From Acidobacteriota bacterium (lineage in GTDB: Bacteria > Acidobacteriota > UBA890 > WLXD01): a stretch of 64,000 bases of DNA. Position 1 is the first letter of the stretch; each line of letters starts with the position of its first letter. Shown piece by piece: positions 59,994 to 64,000 of this stretch. Both the position numbers and the translations under genes were made by a program. The DNA lies in the NCBI GenBank assembly GCA_012103255.1, contig WLXD01000003.1, positions 564,497-628,496 on the forward strand. Direction: 5' to 3'. The notes under the pieces were generated by a model, which worked only from the letters and a program-made list of their open reading frames with translations, made no database searches and was not told the origin of the DNA.

Positions 59994-62717
59994 CTACTCG
60001 GCCTTCAGCGCGGTGACCGGATCCAGGCGGGCGGCCTGTCTCGCGGGCAGCCAGCTGGCAAGCCCCGCGACGAGCATGATGATGCCCAGCACGAAGCAGA
60101 AGGTGAGCGGGTCGAAGGCCCCGACGTTGTAGAGCATGTCGCTGAGAAGCCAGCTCAGTGCGAGCGCCGCGGTGCAGCCGAGCGCCGCGCCCGCAGCTCC
60201 AAGAGCCGCGCCGCGACGTAGCACCAGGAGTTGAACGTCGGCACTGGCGGCACCCACGGCCTGCCGCACGCTGATCTCGTGGGCACTCTGACTCGCGGTG
60301 TACGCGATGACGCCGTAGAGGCCAATCGCGACCAACGCGAGTGCCAGAGCACCGGCCGACCCGAGCAGCGCTCCGCCAAACTGAACCGGAAGGGCTGCGC
60401 GGTCGATGTCGGTCGGTATCGCTGAAGCAGGCCGAACCGATAGCAGGGGCGCGCCCTCACGTAGAGCCTGATGCACCGCCGTGCGTACTTCGGGGGTGTC
60501 GTCGGCAACGCGCACAACGAAGTCCAGTGACGCCGCCCCGACCTGTTCCCGTGCCTCGTACAGATATGGGCGCGGCCTCTCGCCAACGGTCTGCACCTTG
60601 GTGTCCGGCACAACTCCGATGATCCCGTACTCGGGACCCGCCGGATGCCCGAAGTGAAGATGTTGGCCCACCGCGCCATCCGGGAAATAGGCACGCTCGA
60701 ACGCCGCGGAAACGACCATCACGGCGGCCGACCCCGGTTGATCCTCAGGCCCGAATAGCCGTCCAGTGAGAGGACGTAGGCCCAACACTTCGAAGTAGCC
60801 CGCGTCCACCGTCGCCGCGTCGATTCGCAGGCCCTGATCGGGCTCGTTCTGGCCTCGGCCGTCGATGAACACGCTGGCGAGGCCGACGTCGAGGCTCATC
60901 GGTGTGCGACTCGCCAGTCCGACCCGTGTAACTCCGGGCACCTCGGCGACCCGCTCCACCGCCGAACGATAGCCAGCGTCAGCATCCACCGCACTGCGGT
61001 AGCCGCTCTCAGCGCCAACCCGGACGACCACGAGTCCCTCGGGGTCGAAACCTAGATCGGCGCGCGACACCGCATGGGCACTGCGCAGCACCATCGTGGC
61101 GCCAACCAGCAGCACTACGCACGCCGCTACCTGGGAGATCACGAGGACGCCACGAAACCCGAGCCGGCGCCCTCTCCCGTCGCCTGAGTACGGAGCGCCG
61201 CTACAAAGTGTCGCGATAAGGCGCACCCGGGTATTGCGCAAAGCCGGCGTGAGTCCGACCGCAACCGCAGTGATTGCTGTGAGCCCGATGAAGAAGGCCA
61301 GGACCCGCGCGTCGATCGGCAGATTCCAAACTACCCCCAGGCTGGTTCCGAGCTCAGCGTGCATGAGCGCCCGCCGCAGCCCGAAGGTGAGAGCACCTCC
61401 GGCGGCAGCACCCAGGGCGGCGAGCAGCAGACTCTCCGTCAACGCCTGGCGGATCAATCGTCCACCCCCCGCGCCAAGCGCGAGTCGAATCGCCAACTCA
61501 CGTCGTCGCGCCATCGCGCGCGCCAGGCTGATCGAGACGAGGTGTGTGCATGCACTGAGCCAGACCAGCCCTGCCATTGCCAGCGCCAGCCACGACACCC
61601 GTCTCAGTAGCGGGTCGAACTCCGGGTGCAGCCGCACCGAAGATGCCGCTAGCGCCCGGCCGAGCCAGCCTCCGTTGCTACCGGGATATTGAGCCTCCAG
61701 AGCTGCGAAGACCTCATCCAGTTCGGCCTGTGCTTGCTCGACGCTGACGCCGGCGGCCAACCGCCCCTTGAGAGCCAGCCAGCGATCGGCGCGACGATCC
61801 AGTCGTGTTTCACCGGGCGAGATCTGGTAGCTGAGCATGCCGCGGGGCGGGATGGCGATCGCCGCTTTGCTCGGCAGCCACACCTGAGCCTCGAACACAT
61901 GCATCAGTCCGTTGAACCCCGGTGGGGCAACGCCGACCACCTCATACGACTGGCCGTTCAGGACGAGCGATCGCCCGATCGCCTCGGGGTCGCCGTCGAA
62001 GCGGTCCATCCAGAAGCCGTAGCCGAGCACGACGACGGAGCGGCCCGATGGGTGCCGGTCGTCGCCGGGCTCGATCCAGCGACCGGTGTACGGCTCGACG
62101 CCGAGGAGGCCGAACAGGTTGCCGGTGACGAACTCTCCGAAAACGACGGTGAACTGCTCGTCCAGGCTCGCTGTCGCCGAGAAGATCGAATGCCCCGCAA
62201 CGTCGGTGAGCGTCGCAGTGTTCGCCGCGATGTCGAGATAGTCCGGATACGAAGTCCAAGCGGCGATTCCCTGAGCCCGATAGGAGTAGATCTCCACGAG
62301 TTCCTCGGGTGCGGCCGCCGGGAGTGGGCGGAGCTGCGCCACGTTCACCATCGTGAAGACGAGAACATTCACGCCGATCGTGATTGCCACAGTAGGCACG
62401 ACCACTGCGACGTAGAGTGGCGACCGCACCAGCGATCGCACCGCGAATCGCACGTCACGGGCCAGCCCTTCAAGGCGCGGTCTCGCCCACGCGAGGCTGT
62501 TGAGCCGGAATCGGATCTCGAAACCCCAGAAGAGCAGGGGCACGAGGGCTGCGCGCAGCCAGACGCGCACGCCCTGCAGAGGCGAAGCGGCCTCGTCACG
62601 GCTCGCCTCGACCTCTAGCCAATCGCCAAGAATGGTGTCGGCGTCGGCCGCGGGCAGAAAAAGCCGTGCGAGTCGGGCGGGCCCACTGTGCAGGCCTCCT
62701 CGCTTCCCGTGGATCAC
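59994..62717 (-). CDS. ADOP-family permease with DADTILGDW prefix
   Basis: 907 residues. The prefix has ARLFLPAADADTILGDWLEV then a hydrophobic stretch ALVPLLFWGFEI that may be an extra helix, a fifth prefix type in the window. The first regular helix is at about 105-130. Block one has RELAIRLALGAGGGRLIRQA, block two HEISVRQAVGAASADVQLLV, and the end is SWLPARQAARLDPVTALKAE. The upstream 94 nt hold an AT-rich leader. The PadR gene of this cluster is separated from it by the HTH gene at 62812. Confidence 0.92.
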   Translation of the reverse strand: MIHGKRGGLHSGPARLARLFLPAADADTILGDWLEVEASRDEAASPLQGVRVWLRAALVPLLFWGFEIRFRLNSLAWARPRLEGLARDVRFAVRSLVRSPLYVAVVVPTVAITIGVNVLVFTMVNVAQLRPLPAAAPEELVEIYSYRAQGIAAWTSYPDYLDIAANTATLTDVAGHSIFSATASLDEQFTVVFGEFVTGNLFGLLGVEPYTGRWIEPGDDRHPSGRSVVVLGYGFWMDRFDGDPEAIGRSLVLNGQSYEVVGVAPPGFNGLMHVFEAQVWLPSKAAIAIPPRGMLSYQISPGETRLDRRADRWLALKGRLAAGVSVEQAQAELDEVFAALEAQYPGSNGGWLGRALAASSVRLHPEFDPLLRRVSWLALAMAGLVWLSACTHLVSISLARAMARRRELAIRLALGAGGGRLIRQALTESLLLAALGAAAGGALTFGLRRALMHAELGTSLGVVWNLPIDARVLAFFIGLTAITAVAVGLTPALRNTRVRLIATLCSGAPYSGDGRGRRLGFRGVLVISQVAACVVLLVGATMVLRSAHAVSRADLGFDPEGLVVVRVGAESGYRSAVDADAGYRSAVERVAEVPGVTRVGLASRTPMSLDVGLASVFIDGRGQNEPDQGLRIDAATVDAGYFEVLGLRPLTGRLFGPEDQPGSAAVMVVSAAFERAYFPDGAVGQHLHFGHPAGPEYGIIGVVPDTKVQTVGERPRPYLYEAREQVGAASLDFVVRVADDTPEVRTAVHQALREGAPLLSVRPASAIPTDIDRAALPVQFGGALLGSAGALALALVAIGLYGVIAYTASQSAHEISVRQAVGAASADVQLLVLRRGAALGAAGAALGCTAALALSWLLSDMLYNVGAFDPLTFCFVLGIIMLVAGLASWLPARQAARLDPVTALKAE

Positions 62718-62811
62718 CGGGCGATGCCCCCGTCAGGGTGGGTTCGATTAAATAGACATTGTTATGCTAATAAACCGGAACCAACCGACTCAAGGACTCG
62801 GCAACAGCGGA

Positions 62812-63270
62812 CTAGCGCACCGGCCCGTCTTCACTCGCTTCACTGCCATCGGCACGAGCTGTCTCGGTTTCGATGCGACGCAACGCGCCGTAGACATCCT
62901 CGATCTCGAAGGCCATGTTGTCGATCCAGTATTGGATCTTGTCGGCGAGCATCGCGCGCTTGAGTCGGCGTAGTTCTGCGCCGATCCGCTCGAGGTCTTG
63001 TTGCCGCTCTGCCGAAGGATGCGATCGTGCGGTGAGATACTCGGAGAGCGCGTGATCGGGAATCCCCAGCCATCGGGCGACCTCGTACTGCCGTATGTCG
63101 CGGACCATCATCAGATCGAACACGAGCGGTTTGAGATATCGCGCCACAAAGCCATACCGATACCGGCGGCGACCGTCGTCGGCGCCGCCGGACACCAACC
63201 CTCGTGTCTGTCGCGGTCGATCGTTTGATCCGGCGTTCATCCTGAGCTGCGGCATCTGAGGCATCGACAC
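62812..63270 (-). CDS. Protein with XRE-like helix-turn-helix
   Basis: 152 residues. The first 35 are polar. RDIRQYEVARWLGIPDHALS is the HTH, followed by EYLTARSHPSAERQQDLERI, the C-terminal part of a Cro-type domain. A helical tail ends in EIEDVYGALRRIETETARAD. No close family is recognised. It sits between the PadR gene and the ADOP gene on the same strand, 94 nt before the latter, so it may be part of their control. The inverted repeat at 63304-63326 is 34 bp upstream. Confidence 0.65.
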   Translation of the reverse strand: MSMPQMPQLRMNAGSNDRPRQTRGLVSGGADDGRRRYRYGFVARYLKPLVFDLMMVRDIRQYEVARWLGIPDHALSEYLTARSHPSAERQQDLERIGAELRRLKRAMLADKIQYWIDNMAFEIEDVYGALRRIETETARADGSEASEDGPVR

Positions 63271-63303
63271 TCAACCTGGGGGAAGGTAATTGATCAACAC
63301 CGT

Positions 63304-63326
63304 ATAGATAAACAGTGTATATCTAT
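63304..63326. promoter_or_regulatory. ATAGATA/TATCTAT inverted repeat
   Basis: Perfect 7-bp arms ATAGATA (63304-63310) and TATCTAT (63320-63326) with a 9-nt centre, in the AT-rich gap before the HTH gene. It may be the operator for the PadR or for the HTH protein of this cluster. Confidence 0.5.
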
Positions 63327-63375
63327 TCAGATACCCTCGCCAAGGACGAATCGGAAGGCTCTGACGCTCCCGCGA

Positions 63376-63705
63376 CTAGCTCTTCTTGAGAACCGGTCCT
63401 AGCCCGCGCCAAAGAGTCGTGAGGGCTTCCTGCGATTGACGCAACAACGGCAACGCCTCGTCGCGCACGGCAAAGACGCGTCGACTCCGTCCGCCCCGCG
63501 CCTCCGGGCCCGCCATCATGCGTGACTCCAGAAGACTTCTCGCCTCGAGCCGACGGAGTACGACGTAGGCACCCGTTGCCGACACATCGCGCCCGGTGAG
63601 CTCGCGGAGCTTGGCCACAATCGGTACCGCATAGCTCTCACCGTTCAGGTGCAGCAGGGCCAGGAGGATCTGTTCTTCCAACTCGCCTAGGGAGGTACGG
63701 GTCAT
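63376..63705 (-). CDS. PadR-family repressor
   Basis: 109 residues from the ATG at 63705, with AGGTACGGGTC and GGGAGG context upstream; a start at 63741 adds 12 residues without similarity. LGELEEQILLALLHLNGESY is the first helix, GAYVVLRRLEARSLLESRM the recognition helix, and GGRSRRVFAVRDEALPLLRQ the wing. Unlike the other PadR genes here it is not coupled to an ADOP gene; an HTH gene lies between them. Confidence 0.85.
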   Translation of the reverse strand: MTRTSLGELEEQILLALLHLNGESYAVPIVAKLRELTGRDVSATGAYVVLRRLEARSLLESRMMAGPEARGGRSRRVFAVRDEALPLLRQSQEALTTLWRGLGPVLKKS

Positions 63706-63741
63706 GACTCTGGTGGTCTGAGGCGGGCGGCCGGCCGCCAA

Positions 63742-64000
63742 TTAGCTCGACACTGTTACTCTAATGCAGGCACGCGGCAGGCGACAAGCGGTGGAGGCGC
63801 GGCTCCTCGGCCTCGGTCGGCTTCTGAAACCAGCCAGATCCGGCGCACGAACCAGTCCTTTCGAGCGCACGGGCCAGCTTGAACCGCGGCTTCCAATGAT
63901 TTGGCGGGCCCAGCGCACTCGCGCAGGCCACGCCTCCCCCCGATTGCAGTCAAGCGCTTTGTTTTCAACCACATAGACGACACAGTGATCGCTTGCAGAG
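63742..64000. other. No supported gene at the right edge
   Basis: Short frames on both strands (about 70-76 codons) have Arg/Pro/Ser-rich compositions typical of chance frames in GC-rich DNA and no family features. The promoter of the PadR gene probably lies at its left end, where ACTGTTACTC is locally AT-rich. Confidence 0.4.

Noticed and set aside
63742..63972. Reverse frame of 76 codons at the right edge
   Set aside because: No ribosome site, no hydrophobic or domain pattern, composition of a chance frame.
1..64000. CRISPR arrays, rRNA and tRNA genes
   Set aside because: Intergenic gaps were read for regular 25-40 bp repeats, cloverleaf patterns and conserved rRNA stretches; none was seen. 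A covariance-model scan would be decisive.

Overview
The window is a high-GC, gene-dense chromosomal stretch. It carries eight copies (one cut by the window edge, one broken) of the large two-block FtsX/MacB-like permeases called ADOP (acidobacterial duplicated orphan permease), most with an adjacent PadR repressor gene. It also has a secreted Asp-box (BNR/VPS10-like) propeller, an S9 peptidase, a reaction-centre-type dihaem cytochrome c and a BlaI/BlaR1-like pair. Together this points to Acidobacteriota or a close relative; the call is inferred from gene content, not from a marker gene. No rRNA, tRNA, transposase, integrase or CRISPR array was found.

Layout. 1-6.6 kb: ADOP tail, SRPBCC/ArsR pair, PadR-ADOP pair, and a second ADOP that lost its first block by deletion together with most of its PadR. 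6.6-14.6 kb: PilZ protein, XRE regulator and a two-direction module. In the module a hybrid histidine kinase and three prepilin-like genes run one way, and an HPt protein and a GspE/PilB-type ATPase with its own receiver domain run the other way. 14.6-25.6 kb: three more ADOPs with PadR genes, a DUF4160/DUF2442 pair and a propeller lipoprotein. 25.7-28.4 kb: an unrecognised cluster of two lipoproteins with membrane anchors, a helical protein and an M48-like protease broken at its zinc motif. 28.5-33.7 kb: membrane-tethered HTH/PDZ protein, S9 peptidase and VOC protein.

33.8-43.1 kb is a phosphate-acquisition block: OprP-like porin, pstS, phoU, pstC, pstA, two pstB genes, and a 2-phosphoglycerate kinase/phosphoglycerate mutase fusion. 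Both the porin and pstS are preceded by three 11-bp CTT-type repeats that look like Pho boxes. The two PstB proteins have complementary losses: one lost the Q-loop Gln and H-loop His, the other lost the LSGGQ signature. They therefore look like an obligate asymmetric heterodimer. PhoU carries a C-terminal low-molecular-weight phosphatase-like domain without its catalytic Cys. This remodelled Pst system is the most striking object in the window.

43.2-50.3 kb is accessory: hipBA, an ADOP with an amber-interrupted PadR, a decayed second copy of the phosphoglycerate mutase 3' end, a possible HEPN-like gene with a decayed partial duplicate, and AT-rich spacer. 50.5-64 kb returns to core-like content: Asp-box propeller, BlaI with a perfect operator, a BlaR1-STN-TonB fusion, dihaem cytochrome, CPBP protease, TolB-like propeller and a last PadR/HTH/ADOP cluster.
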